Below are positions 9,486 to 22,582 of a DNA stretch of 26,395 nucleotides, piece after piece; within the stretch, counting starts at the first letter, position 1, and each line of letters begins with the position of its first letter. Under the pieces are notes generated by a model, which saw nothing but the letters and a program-made list of their open reading frames with translations, was not told where the DNA came from and searched no databases. The position numbers were made by a program, and so were the translations under genes. Source of the stretch: Chlorokybus atmophyticus (Eukaryota; Streptophyta; Chlorokybophyceae; Chlorokybales; Chlorokybaceae); assembly GCA_009103225.1 (NCBI GenBank), contig RHPI01001037.1, positions 1,801,849 to 1,828,243 of the forward strand, in the 5' to 3' direction.

Positions 9486-10474
9486 TGTTACGCCTATAAG
9501 GCTGGCAAAAGCCATTTTCTGTCCCTTACTTATGTTAGTGAGAAGGGACGAAATGGGATTCTCCATTTTATAGGCGTTATAAGTGCTTATGGCGTGTGCT
9601 CTCATGTTGTCACGAATTGGGATATAATGTGTGACAGCCCTCACTCATGGTAGTGTCTTTTACTACCATAGCCTAGTGGTCGGGCCCCAATTGTTACACA
9701 TGTGGTCCGCTCTTGAGCCTATGAGGCCTTGAGCAATAGTGAACTACACAAGGCATTGTTAAGGGCTAGCACGGAGCTGGTTAATGCCTATGTCATGTGA
9801 GCCATTGTCATTGCATTGCGAGTTGCCAAAGGAAGTAGCAGATGTAAGATACCGAGTTGGCAAACCACATGATATGTGCTGTGGTAGTGCGATTTGCCAT
9901 AAGTGTAACAGGCGCAAGGCAAGTGGTGCATGTGGGCAATCCGCAAGCACATGTAATAGGGGAGCTTGAGTTTGTGGTTCCGAGGTAGGAATGTTACTCT
10001 TATAGTTACGCGAGGTGGTTTTATACTCCCGAAGTAAAGTTTGCGATTTTTTCGATGTTGGGACAAGGTCAGCCCATAGTGACAAGGCCTGTATGGTTTA
10101 GAACATCCTGTGTGCCAGGGAGAGCAGCATGTGGTATAGGTGCCAAGTGCATCCTTAAGTGGGGATCCGATCAGTATGGATTAAGACATCAGTGTGTGCT
10201 TGCCTTACAAGAGGTCCACTTGTGCGTGGGGGGCCTAATTGTTACCTGTTGTAGGGGCTTTCCCCCTCATCCCTGTGTGGTGTTGTGTGGGTGTTGGGCG
10301 TGTGTGCTTTGGGCTGGAGTTGTGTAAAGAGGTTGGTGGTCATCCTCTTCTTCATGAGTGCGCTGGTAGGATTTCCTCGAATGTGGTGCTGGTAGGGATT
10401 CCGCTGTAAGTCCTTAGGGCTTGCGGATAAGTTTGCCAAGCCTCAACCAGCAAGTAAGTAGTGGTATCGTTACA
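9486..10474 (+). mobile_element. solo LTR, family B, with 5-bp target duplication
   Basis: The 989-bp element starts TGTTACGCC and ends CGTTACA, giving TG...CA ends with an inverted TGTTACG/CGTTACA. It is flanked by the perfect direct repeat GGCAG (9481-9485 and 10475-10479). A partner copy at 22067-23851 shares both termini and several internal blocks, for example CTCTTGAGCCTATGAGGCCT and GAGGTTGGTGG. No internal coding region is present, so a solo LTR is the simplest reading. Orientation is assumed from block order; the true transcription direction is unknown. Confidence 0.8.
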
Positions 10475-10479
10475 GGCAG

Positions 10480-10875
10480 CGTGCTGTTAACAGGCATAAT
10501 ATAGCAATGCGTTTATGCTCGTATGTATCCGATATATATGCAAGCATATTGTGATTTGTACAATTTACTGATGCCAGTACCCATATACATTATTGTACAT
10601 CAACTACTTCTGACACAATGGCGTTGTAGAGCTGTAAGCAGCTGTGATCGGGCTTTCATGATATCAATGAATGAAGATTATTGATTATGAATCTAAAATG
10701 CCACAATGGCATGTATTTTGCTGATTGAAATGGGGCATGAGCTATGTACTATAAGCCGACAATTGCAATACTCATGTCACGTGAAGTGTCATCAATGCTA
10801 TGATGTGGTTTCAATGTTGCCAAATAAGGCAACGACGCAAGATATGATAGCAATATTGTGGTGTGTTTACATTTG
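10480..10875. other. non-coding stretch before the assembly gap
   Basis: AT-rich sequence in which I see no gene or repeat. Confidence 0.4.
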
Positions 10876-11058
10876 CCCCCCCCCNNNNNNNNNNNNNNNN
10901 NNNNNNNNNNNNNNNNNNNNNNNNNNNNNNNNNNNNNNNNNNNNNNNNNNNNNNNNNNNNNNNNNNNNNNNNNNNNNNNNNNNNNNNNNNNNNNNNNNNN
11001 NNNNNNNNNNNNNNNNNNNNNNNNNNNNNNNNNNNNNNCCCCCCCCCCCCCCCCCCCC
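10876..11058. other. assembly gap flanked by poly-C
   Basis: Nine C, then 154 N (10885-11038), then twenty C. The symmetric homopolymer edges suggest read failure or gap filling at a G-tract on the other strand. Poly-Pro or poly-Gly frames across it are meaningless. Confidence 0.95.
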
Positions 11059-11321
11059 TCATTTCCGCCATCCTATCTCTCTACTCGCTCCCCCCGTGGG
11101 CCGCAGGCCGCGACGTCCCAATCGCACACGGTACCCGTGACATGGGTAGTGGGGAGAAAAGGTACATCAATGTCTTCTTCAGCAACGCAATCACATCCTT
11201 CTCACATGTATGCACACAAAGGCTTCCGTGTCATCAACCATGTATTATGCAATGCACTGCAGCTCATACATAGCAGAACACCGTATCAACACGGGAATGT
11301 AATCGTATGTTTAACAATGGT

Positions 11322-12321
11322 CTAACTATGCCATGGTTGAAGCACTCGAAGTATGTATGTCACAAGGTATTTGCAAGTCATGGCTTGTTGATAGCGGGTG
11401 CGAAGCGGAGAGTGCGCTTTGTGATTGACTGCATGCGGTTCTTCCTTCGGGGTGTCCGGTACGACTTGCAGCTTTTGCAGCTGTTCCTGCAGAAACTTCA
11501 TCTGCTTTGCAGCAGCTCTCTCTGCGTACTCACCAGGGGTTAGTGTTGTTATAACGTGTACAAGTTGCAAAGCACACAAATCCACAGCACCTGCCACTTC
11601 TGCACGCTCCTTTGCTTTAGTGGCATCGTGCAAATCCCGTTTCAGCTGAGTACACTGTTGACACAGATGTTACTACAACGGTTGGACGAAGGCGCTCTGC
11701 CTCATGCCAAACCAACATGCTGATGCCCAGAGATGTGTCAACAGCATCCCTGTCATTCCAATATCCCAGAATCTATGTACCTCTTTGTGTGCCGCAGTCA
11801 TTTCAGTCTTGTGTTGTTGCAACTCTTCTCGCAACTGGTCAGCCAACCTGCAGCCGCACGGTGAAGGCAGGCATGCGTATATGCGCGTAGTGTGTGTGTG
11901 AGCGCACGTGCGCGTGTGCATGTGTCTCTCGTACGTGTGGGTGAGTATCAATTGGTTGTTGATAATGTAGATGGTGATGGTGACGGTAGGGATGACAATG
12001 TATCGTTGTCTTGAACTGGTATAGCAACATGAGAAGTTGTGCACACACATATCAACCGATGCTGTCGCCAGCAGACATGCAATGCAAGGGTGCAATGCAC
12101 ACTGGCTGTCGCAGTGCGCAAGCATACTGCGACAGCCAGCCAATAAATGTCCATTGCGTTTTTCCCCATTGCATTGAGACTGCAACGCACCTGCAGGCAG
12201 TTTCCAAGTCATCTTCTCGTCTTGTGGCGGCGGCCCGCTCCTCAATGATTTTCGGCAGCAGCTCTTCCAGCTTGTCCACGATTTTCAATCCTACCATGGT
12301 CACGCAGCCCCCCACGCAGAA

Positions 12322-12360
<39 letters not shown>

Positions 12361-12508
12361 GGCGGTGGCGGTGGCGGTGGCGGCAAGCACACCACAACGA
12401 CAGCTGTACTGCAGTAGCTATACTACTACACCGACTGTGACTGTACCTACCAGCCTTGCACATGTGCATGCGTGTGCGCCGAAGGGCGCTCACCAGCGCT
12501 CGTGCCAT
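11322..12508 (-). CDS. predicted multi-exon coiled-coil protein
   Basis: Exons join in phase on the minus strand: 12408-12191, 11847-11781 and 11654-11322, with donors GTGCGT and GTACAT and acceptors GGCTGCAG and TCAACAG. A small first exon MARAL (12508-12494, donor GTGAGC) also fits in phase and would give about 210 residues; starting at the ATG at 12297 gives 168. The product has an Ala-rich stretch coded by a GGC repeat, then a long charged heptad-like helix that includes GLKIVDKLEELLPKIIEER, QLREELQQHKTEMTAAHKE, QLKRDLHDATKAKERAE and AAAKQMKFLQEQLQKL. Continuity of the helix across both junctions supports the model. No family is recognised and the N-terminus is uncertain. Confidence 0.5.
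12075..12178. repeat. long hairpin inside an intron of the coiled-coil gene
   Basis: A perfect 14-bp stem, CTGGCTGTCGCAGT (12102-12115) with ACTGCGACAGCCAG (12126-12139), encloses a 10-nt loop. After a bulge the pairing resumes with GCAATG and ATGCAATG blocks, giving a fold of about 100 nt. It lies within the intron 12190-11848. It may be a MITE relic or a small-RNA precursor. Confidence 0.7.
12322..12384. repeat. GGC/GGTGGC microsatellite
   Basis: A run of GGC triplets changes into GGTGGC hexamers. On the minus strand it reads GCC and GCCACC and would code for Ala and Ala-Thr in the predicted coiled-coil protein. Confidence 0.9.
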
Positions 12509-12559
12509 GTCGTTGTCTCCTGCCTATACACGCCCACCAACACCCCGGTCCCGGCCTGC

Positions 12560-14380
12560 TGACCAGGCCGTTCACCTGCTCACGCACGTGCTGCCGCCCC
12601 CGCAGCTTTGTGACGAGAGACGCGTCATTGTCAATGAAACGTTGATGCACAGCTACGGTTGATTAACCGAGATGTTACGCGATTTGGCTTATGTTGTGCT
12701 TGTGCTATGTAGTTAGTACAACTACCGGATTGGGCACGTTCGTCCTGGCAGCTGAATGCGATCCAGGCAAAGTTGAACGCAGCGAATGCTGTACTTAACG
12801 TTGCATGACGGCAAGTAACGTTGTTCGTCTCCCTCGCTATAGTGACGCTCTCTACGGCTAATCAATACTTTGTCACTACGGGAGGGTGTCGTACTGCGTA
12901 AGAACGAGTGTGATTACAGCGTGGGTAGACTATAACGAGCCAGCAGGTCAAATTGACATGCAGCGGAGAACAGCATACCTTACCGTGCTGCAAGCTTACC
13001 GGTATGTTAAATGTAAGATACAAACTTTCAAGTCAGCGTTCAATGACGATTGTGATGTCACCACAATTGTCTTATAACATATCAATAAGTTGTTCAATTA
13101 TTTGAGTATACAACACGCAAAATTGATATTGAATGCGTTTGAATTCAAAAGGTACAGATTGTCAATATGAATATCTTAAAATTAATAATTCCTTATACAT
13201 GCACAGTGTGCATTTATGTACTTAATACGGAGAGTGGACCACTCTCTCTATGCACACTACGCAAGTGAAACTTGTGTTGCGCATACAACATACGAATTCA
13301 CCTCACACTGAATCTTAGAATGTATTGTAACTTACATCTGCTCGATAACTTTGCAACGCTTATACATCGAATCCGACTATTAACCTTGTTTCGAGTTGAA
13401 ATTTAACCTTTAATTGACTACATGATGTCTTCAAACACCCCGATTGTACAATTTCATACATAACAAAAGGGCCTTGCACTTGCATACTCAGTTAATCTAC
13501 CTAGTTCAAGCATTTGCTGCATTCATGCATATATATGTGGCCATATGTATGCTCTATGCTCCTGCTCTTATTACTAATCAGCAATGCATGTTATCGCCGT
13601 AATTGTTAAAATAAAGGTATATTGGCAATGCTCTTTCGTGTGGGTCATACGGTAGTAATATCAATAATAACTACCTAGCCTGACAGTGAACCCACCTTTT
13701 ACTATCATATATGCAGGGTGATAACCTCCATATCATTTATATGGTTAAGGTTCGTGCTCACATGGTGCGAGTCACCCCAATCACATGTGTTTTGCGTTAT
13801 AACACCATTTACAGCTTCCCCGCAAAATGTTATGAGATACGCTGCCAACTTGATAAGTACATTCGAGTGTACTTTATAACGTGTCAAATTATCATTCAAC
13901 AAGTTGTTTTATTGATCGTTCCATGTGTTGATTTATGGTCATGACATAGAGCGGTCAATATATTGTGCACCGTGCACAGTAGAGGCGCTATTGTGAATTG
14001 GCAAAGTCACAGTGCAGGCTTGAGCCGCGCGTAGTGGAGCAATTCAAATGCTGTATTATTATACTTTGTCACGTTGTGTAAATGCATACAACGTTGAGTA
14101 CACGTCTTAAGAGTTGTAAAGCTTGTAACATTGTGTCTTGCTCATATGAACTCGTACACACATGCATGTTGCCAATGTTGTTAACATCCGTCATATACTT
14201 GAATTTGAACAGGCATAAGCAAAGTGATGACACCGTCGACAAGGTTGTCATTGTCACGCAAAGCCTTTCTTAATAAGGGTCTACTCAAATTGAATACCTC
14301 TCCATTACAACAAAAGTCCTTCTCATGTAAAATTCATATTAAGCTATAAACACAAACGGGGCAATATATACATATGTACA
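12560..14380. other. non-coding stretch
   Basis: No supported genes. It contains a possible pogo-like terminal inverted repeat remnant at 12829-12888 and a short perfect inverted repeat, GAGAGTGG A CCACTCTC, near 13230-13246. The rest is AT-rich without structure that I can name. Confidence 0.4.
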
Positions 14381-14384
14381 CATT

Positions 14385-14492
14385 TATACATATATATGTA
14401 TATATATATACATATTTGCATATACATATATACATATATATACATATATATACATGCACGCACGCACGCACCTACACACACACACACACACA
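14385..14492. repeat. TA/TACA, CACG and CA microsatellite cluster
   Basis: Successive low-complexity tracts: (TATACA/TATA)n, then four CACG-type units near 14457-14471, then (CA)n to 14492. Confidence 0.9.
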
Positions 14493-15373
14493 TAAGAATG
14501 TTACTGACGACTTAATATATTCGAATTTGCTTCAGCTTGAAGCTTATTATTAATACTAGGTAATTAGGTGAATAGCTGCTAGCTATGCAAATTGATATGA
14601 GCTACCCCCAGATATGTTGTTATGTGGACTTGAGTAATGATGCACAGAGAAGTGTGAGCTTTAGTGGTGAGGGTCATTCAACTAATTGAAATTAGGTGCG
14701 CACAATCTCGCATGCGTCAAGTAGTGAAGCTTGCCATTGTGCAACACGCTGCATGTGTATAGAGAATAAAAAGGGCAACTGATACTAACAGCTAATAGCA
14801 TGCACGTGGCTCGCAACAAGGCACAGTGCAGGCTGCATGTTGCACTCACAGGCATTCTCATAGAGCGACCACCGGGCTTATTACTTAACATAGGCATGCT
14901 TTTGATACCTACCGTTACGGCCCATCTCTGTGCAACATGCATGCAGGTCAACAGTTTTTGGGCACTATTGGCATAGAATAACATAGTCGAATACTTGCAC
15001 CAAGTGGTGTGTGTGTGTGTGTGTGTGTGTGTGTCTTGCACATGTGGGTTGCACATCTCTCTCGCCACGCATATGTCAGCATATTAACCATTCTGAAGTG
15101 AACCTTCTGAGTGTGCAAGTTGGATTGCAAAAGAGTGATGCAGGGTGAGGACTCCGCAGGTGTTGTGACTGCAAGCATGCCACAAGCAGGATTAACTGTG
15201 CAACGGGCTGAATACTCAGCTTCAGCATCAATTTGCGGAACTGTACTTGTATCAAAACCGTATCTATCAACTGTCAGCATATGGCGCAACAGCATTAGCT
15301 GAGTTTGTTACCAAGGCATGCCTAGCCAAGCAAATTAACGAACAAAAGGGAAAGGAGAAGGGTAGTATATAAT
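14493..15373. other. non-coding stretch downstream of the cupin gene
   Basis: No supported gene. It contains a (GT)n microsatellite at 15007-15034. The 3' UTR of the minus-strand cupin gene must lie in the last few hundred bases, but no polyadenylation signal is clear. Confidence 0.4.
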
Positions 15374-17647
15374 CTAGAAGAAGACGCCCTTGAACGCGGG
15401 GCAGTTCTGGTTGGCGAGGTAGAGTGTTGTGTTCTGTGAGTTGAAGAACTTGTCCACAGAAGCCTGATCGGTGCGAAAGGCAGAGCCGAGGACGAGGGGG
15501 TTAAGGGCGTTGTAGATGTTCTTAACCGCGGCGAGGGGGTTGAAGCCAGCAGAGAGGGAGAAGGTGTCCGGAGGGAAGTGCGTGATGAACGCGAAGAGCT
15601 CGTATGTTGTGTCGCATGGACCCACGAATACAACCGGATGAGCCGGAGGCACCAACACAATGTCACCCTTCTTCAGCGTCCTCCTGAACACAGGGAAGCC
15701 GTCCGGTGTGGCGAACTCCACACGTGTGCGACCCTCTGTAGTACATGTGTATGTGTGAGTTTGTAGCTTCGTGTGGGTTGGGCGCAACAACCGGTACTGA
15801 CAGAAACAGACGCCAATACTTGCCTGAGATGTACACATAGCGCATGGCGTTGTTGACGAAGTTCAAGATGAGCACCGCACCCTGAACGAGATACGGCATG
15901 AGACCCCATTGATAAATCAGCTCATTGCTTGTTATGTGTCCCACTCCCACAACTCTCACTCACCGGTCCGCCCTTGCCGACAGCAAGCTCGGTGTACAGG
16001 GGCGGGGGTGCGTATGAGATATACTGGCTGGAGTTGATGCTCGGCTGCAGGCGGATGATCGGCGCAAATGGGAGAGCTGCATGCACACGCATTTGTTGGT
16101 TTTGAAGGTGGGTACAAGAGTGGGTGTTGAAGCAAGAGAAGCTGTGTGAGGTTTAGGCTTACCGCGGCCATCGTTGTTGAATAGGTAGGGATAGTCTGGC
16201 AGAGGCAGGCCCGGGCGCTCATCGTAGAGGGGCTGAGACAGGAGCTCGGGCTTGGCCATGGTGATGTAGTCATCCGGGACACGTGAACCAATGACCTGAT
16301 GCAGACAAATGTCAGGGTCACTTCTCTAGAAACTCCATGCAAGCAACACTGATTCCAACAGAAGCACACTCACAGCCACGTACACCCACACATGAGCACA
16401 CATGCACATGCAGGATTTGCTTGCCTTGTCGTAGAGGGACTTGGAGACGTTGAAGTCAGAGCGCTGCACAATGTCAGAGTACGCAGCAAGGATGGAGTTC
16501 TTTCCACCAGTGAGGGTGGCGAAGCGGATGGGTGCGAAGAGGGGATCCCTCAAACTGATAACAGGAAACATACACACACACAACATTAGCTTCTCATACA
16601 CACAAGGGTAGATGTCACCACCTCTGTCCCCCTTACATGATGTAGACAGCGGCGATGAGGTTGTCAGTGCCAATGTTGAGCAGACCGTAAACCTGGTCGG
16701 CGCCAATGTGAAGGGTGTCGTATGGCACGATGTCGCGCAGCTTCTGAGGGATGCCCCCTGCATCCGTCACCAGGGCACGTCCGTAGCCTGAGGAAAAACA
16801 ACAACAACAAGAACATTAACAACAACAATGGGCAACTTGTGTAGACATCCTCACGGCAAAGATGAAAATACTCCTTTCAACTAACGACGTGCCTGACTTG
16901 AAGATGAACCCAACATCACCGCCGGGGACGAATGTGGGCATGAGCAGACCGCCCGGGAAAAGCGTTAGAAGCCAGACCTGGACCATGTTCTTGTCCAGCT
17001 GCGCAAGCAAAGAGAAACAGAAACAAGCAAGCAATCTGTCAGCTATGTCCACAGTCTTTTTGGGTCCTGGGTTCGAGACCAAGAGAAGTACGTGTGCAAT
17101 TGCGTGACATAGGCATGCGCATGTGCAGGGCCACGCACATTGTGTCCTTGCTCTGTCAGCAATGCATGCTCAACACGTATTGGTGTAAGCTTGAACCACA
17201 GATAAACCGCCTGAGATATGCTGCGCAACTAGTTTGCATGACAACATATGAAGGTGAGACTGCAAAACACAACGACCCTTGCGGCAGTCACCACTCCAGC
17301 ACAATGTGAATGCACACACGCAGACAAAGCCACAACCTTGATGACAACATGACAGAGACATGTGCACAACTGCACGCTCGCACCCACCCCGTCCACCCCA
17401 ACCCCACACCGACACACGCACACAGGCATGCAAGCACATTACAGGAATTGCTCACGTCAGGTAGATCGAGGACTCGGACTTCCCCTCCTGAGCCTGAGAA
17501 GCGCGGGTGGGGTGACTTGGAGCCGACGGACTCGAAGTAGCGCTTGTTCTGCAGCTTGGGGCCATTGTTGGCAGACACACTGGCAGCGGATACCAGCGCT
17601 GCCACAACTAGCAAGGCGGACAACCACTTTGCGTACATGGCGGCCAT
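15374..17647 (-). CDS. secreted legumin-like bicupin (11S globulin type), 8 exons, 414 aa
   Basis: Exons, all in phase: 17647-17456, 16998-16893, 16787-16637, 16554-16425, 16295-16163, 16076-15964, 15881-15824 and 15735-15374, in total 1245 nt with a TAG stop. Residues 1-26 form a signal peptide ending ASVSA. The first cupin barrel lies around residues 65-152 and the second around 270-350, followed by a helical tail (SLSAGFNPLAAVKNIYNAL) like that of 11S seed globulins and related cupins. The metal ligands are absent: the HxH region reads PTFVPGGDVG (85-94) in barrel one and NFVNNAM (282-288) in barrel two. Cysteines at 335 and 406 could pair. A non-enzymatic role (storage or wall protein) is inferred. 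Introns 2, 4 and 7 start with GC. The ATG is the first one after a TATA-like box. Confidence 0.88.
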
Positions 17648-17690
17648 GTTCGCACTGGCAAGAACACTGACCACTGACGTACAGTGAGAG

Positions 17691-17700
17691 TGGTATTTAT
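17691..17700 (-). promoter_or_regulatory. TATA-like box of the cupin gene
   Basis: On the minus strand ATAAATACCA lies about 45-53 nt upstream of the start codon. This is close, so the 5' UTR would be short. Placement only; no transcript evidence. Confidence 0.4.
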
Positions 17701-17743
17701 GGCTGACGCTGAGCTGCGCACTACTATCCCGATGCCCAGCGAA

Positions 17744-17941
17744 GGTGACGCAGCTTTCTCTGGCTAAGGCGGCGTAAAAGGTACAAACGGAGGAGATGTG
17801 CGTGACACAACATTCTTGGTTGACCCCCACCCCGGGTCAGCAACTGACGGTGATGGGACATGTTGGGTGGAGGGAACTTCCCTCCAACATGTGCCCAACC
17901 ACAGTATTGTTGTGCACAGGTCGAAAGGGGGGTGACGCAGC
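17744..17941. repeat. foldback with 11-bp flanking direct repeats, upstream of the cupin gene
   Basis: GGTGACGCAGC occurs at 17744-17754 and again at 17931-17941. Between them lies a palindrome centred near 17877: ACATGTTGG, then a GTGG bulge, then AGGGAA, paired with TTCCCTCCAACATGT. Weaker pairing extends outward (CACAACATTCTTGGTTG against CAACCACAGTATTGTTGTG). It has the layout of a MITE with a target duplication and starts about 97 bp upstream of the cupin start codon. Confidence 0.65.
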
Positions 17942-20263
17942 CTTTTTGGAGAACATAGCGTTTGGGAGTCACTCCCAAGTTGGGTCGCATTTTTTCCCCA
18001 GCAAGCAGTAGGGTCAACTACCAGGCTATGTGACTGCCTGCGCTTAGTTCAATGCAAGGGAGAGTCAGCGCTAGATTTGCATGCATGCGCGTGACACTTG
18101 GCCTAGTAGACCGCATAATTTTGTGGTTGCGTCGCTGCGCCGCTTGCTGCGTGTCCTCTACTGTCATGCTGATGTGACCTACTCGACAGCTAAACGGGGC
18201 AGTCACCTCGGTAGAATCATAATATCAATTTAATGTATCAGGTTCGGCGCGTCGACGAAAGTCGTCAGCTGGCAGTGTCACAGGGACTCAAGCAGACGGA
18301 CACCGGTCTTTCAGACGTTCCTCCCTAGGCTCCAAACAGTGGAAGGCGCCTGGTCGGTGCATAACACAAACACCGGTACAATCCGGTCATGTGGACTTGA
18401 GCCCAGTCACCGCAGACGTAGGCAGACAGTCGGCGTAGGTTGTTGGTAGATTGACTAGTCGCCTAACAGTGAAACATTGAATTGTGTGACAAAGTCTCTA
18501 CCGCTTGTTGCCAACACGCGGTATGCCCCGCAACGACCGCTGAACGAAGGCGATTGGTCCTGATCAGAGTTGTTTGCAATTTGTTGCGCCAAACTTAATA
18601 TCATTGTTGGCAATCATTACATGCACGCCAAAAAGACGGAACTTCTAGCTGTTGGACCGGTTCAGTCACTCAAAGAGGCTTTTCAAGTCACATGTGAGAT
18701 AAAACTGCGGGCTATGCAATGCTAATTGAGAATTCCAATGCGAATGTTGCATTGGTATACTTACCTGAACCGTATGGTGAAGCACGTGTAGCTTAGTGCT
18801 TGCTTGTTGAAAGTAAGTGACTTTGCATCATGTTATTGCGTGTGAGTGTGGATTGCAGACTGGGTCTCATGCAGAATTTACAAGATGTAGTAATTAAAAT
18901 AAATTGTAAAAAAGTAATTCCAATGTGCGCTACACATGGGCCACGTAGCCTGTACAGGCCTTTGCTGCAGTAAAACCTCGGTCATATAGCAAAGCCTACA
19001 TTACTCCCCTCGCCACCTTTTTTTAGTCGGTTATGAAAATGTAATATACTCGATGCATATGTATATGCGTATATGTGAAATTATGTGCACTTCATTGTGA
19101 GAGTTTGCTTTGATTCAAATTTATATTGTACAATACAATGCTAAAGCAAGCAACACTTATCCTACACATATACATAATAAACCTTGCAACAATTGTAGTT
19201 TAAAATAAATGCAACCTCTCCACATTCTTATAAAATGCAGCGGTAATTGCAATCATTCGCCAACAAGTGCATGTGCGCAATCGGTGTGACTGCTGCCAAT
19301 ACGACAGTGTGTTGACAAGTGTGCATGAAAATAACGTCGTGCGACATAATTGTGGAGCCAACATCTGTTTGCTAAATGAATTAAGCGTATATGCACTGTT
19401 CAACAAATGCATTATGCGAAATGCCTACGCTACATACCATGTGTGTTGGTACAATTATCAACATATACAATTAAGGCTTTGTGTCAAGTTTAAATTTTTC
19501 GCACCATAGGTGCATGGCATGCCATAGTAAAACCGAAATATTTCATGCCGTATATGTACGGCGTGTTATACATTATGCATAAGACATTCACATAAAGCAA
19601 GTAACATGTCCTCATCACTTTAGGTAAATGTGCAGCATATGTACATAGCATGTCATTTTGCTATGCAAATGCAAGTAATTGAAGTCCATGTGTGGCACAG
19701 GTGCATAATGTAAGCACATACAATTAGTTATATGCGTAAGGATCAAACACAAATAGTATACATTTAATTTATGCATACGCATGGACGGCTTTACTGATGC
19801 GTACTTATAAAAGTTCAATTATAAATAGTTTTAATGCAAGGGCACACTGTTGGAGAGTTGCACATGAATCGTTATCGATAATAATACGTCACTGATAACT
19901 GCAACTTTTTGCAACTTCTCCTTCAAAAGATGACAGTACAACAGGCTATGCGCTTCAAGGTTCATGTATACATGACGCGATGCGGAAGCCACGTTATAGT
20001 CATCGGGCTGTTAATGAGAGGATTAAAACCATTTTCACACGTCGTCGCCATCGCAATACATATAAGCATCTTCGTAACGCCCCACGATTGTAAACCTGTA
20101 TGCATATAAGCATGGTAGGCATATAGGCATGCGACGGCAACGATGTGTGCGTGATTAACACATTGCGAGCGCAACAAGTTACTTTCCCGAATGAAGTCTG
20201 TCAAGTAGGGTAGAACTCGACGAATTATGTACCCAAAAAAGACATGAATAAAAAAAGTTGCTC
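17942..20263. other. long non-coding stretch
   Basis: No supported gene. A sequence resembling a pogo/Tigger terminal repeat, CAGTAAAACCTCGGTCATAT, lies at 18968-18987 without a partner. From about 18900 the sequence is AT-rich with many TATATG and GTATAT words. Confidence 0.4.
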
Positions 20264-21876
<1,613 letters not shown>

Positions 21877-21916
21877 TTGCTGGCGGCGGGCTGGGCGGGT
21901 AGTTGGCGTGGGAAGT

Positions 21917-21981
21917 GGATATATAGATATATAGATATATATGGGAAGTGGGTATATATGTATGTATATATGGGAAGTGGG

Positions 21982-22016
<35 letters not shown>

Positions 22017-22017
22017 T
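21917..22017. repeat. minisatellite GGGAAGTGG(G)TATATA plus TA microsatellite
   Basis: Three copies of GGGAAGTGG followed by TATATA-type tracts of varying length. It ends directly before the exon fragment at 22018, so it may lie in an intron of the decaying gene. Confidence 0.85.
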
Positions 22018-22040
22018 ATGGAGGCGAGAACGCAAAGGAG

Positions 22041-22066
22041 CCATCAACCGCATTGTGCGTGTCACC
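22041..22066. repeat. left copy of the 26-bp flanking duplication
   Basis: CCATCAACCGCATTGTGCGT plus GTCACC ends exactly where the LTR begins. The right copy, at 23853-23878, differs at one base (C to T). Confidence 0.9.
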
Positions 22067-22299
22067 TGTCACGCCTATAAGGCTAGCTAAAGTCATTCTT
22101 TGTTCCTTACTTATGTAAGTAAGGTGAGACCGGGTGCGTTTTCTATGTCATAAGCATGTGTAGTGCTTGTGGGGTGGCTCTCACGTGGTCTGCTCTTGAG
22201 CCTATGAGGCCTTGAGTGAGATAAACTACACAAGGTATTGCATATCAGCAAGCACAGAGCCGGTCGATACCATTGAGACATGGCCATCTGAGCCATGTG

Positions 22300-22460
22300 T
22301 CCGCATGTGTGTGCATATGTTTGCATGTGCATATGTCCGCATATGAGTGCATATTTGAGGATATAAGGTATGTACTAAATGTATGCATGTGTATGCATGC
22401 ATGCGCATATGTGTGCATATGCGCGCATATGTATGCATAGGGATGCATATGTATGCATGT
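22300..22460. repeat. GCATATG-type microsatellite
   Basis: Irregular repetition of TGCATATGT, TGCATGTG and GCGCATATG words, specific to this LTR copy. Confidence 0.85.
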
Positions 22461-22462
22461 GT

Positions 22463-22582
22463 GTGATGTCCAAGGCTGATATGACCAGCCAAGGACGTTC
22501 ACATTGCCCAAGGGTGATGTTTGTGATGTCCAAAGCTGATGTGACCAGCCAAGGACGTTCACAATGTCCGAGGCTCATGTGT
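22463..22582. repeat. 60-bp tandem duplication in the LTR
   Basis: Units start at 22463 and 22523 with GTGATGTCCAARGCTGATRT and share GACCAGCCAAGGACGTTCAC. Confidence 0.9.

Noticed and set aside
17050-17092. tRNA-like T-arm, GGGTTCGAGACC
   Set aside because: The T stem has a mismatch, and no D-arm, anticodon arm or acceptor stem can be built around it. It lies in cupin intron 1.
18968-18989. Single pogo/Tigger-like terminal repeat
   Set aside because: No inverted partner within reach, so a chance match cannot be excluded.
22300-22582. CRISPR-like direct repeats
   Set aside because: The units are contiguous or irregular microsatellite and a two-copy tandem duplication, with no spacers; the setting is eukaryotic.
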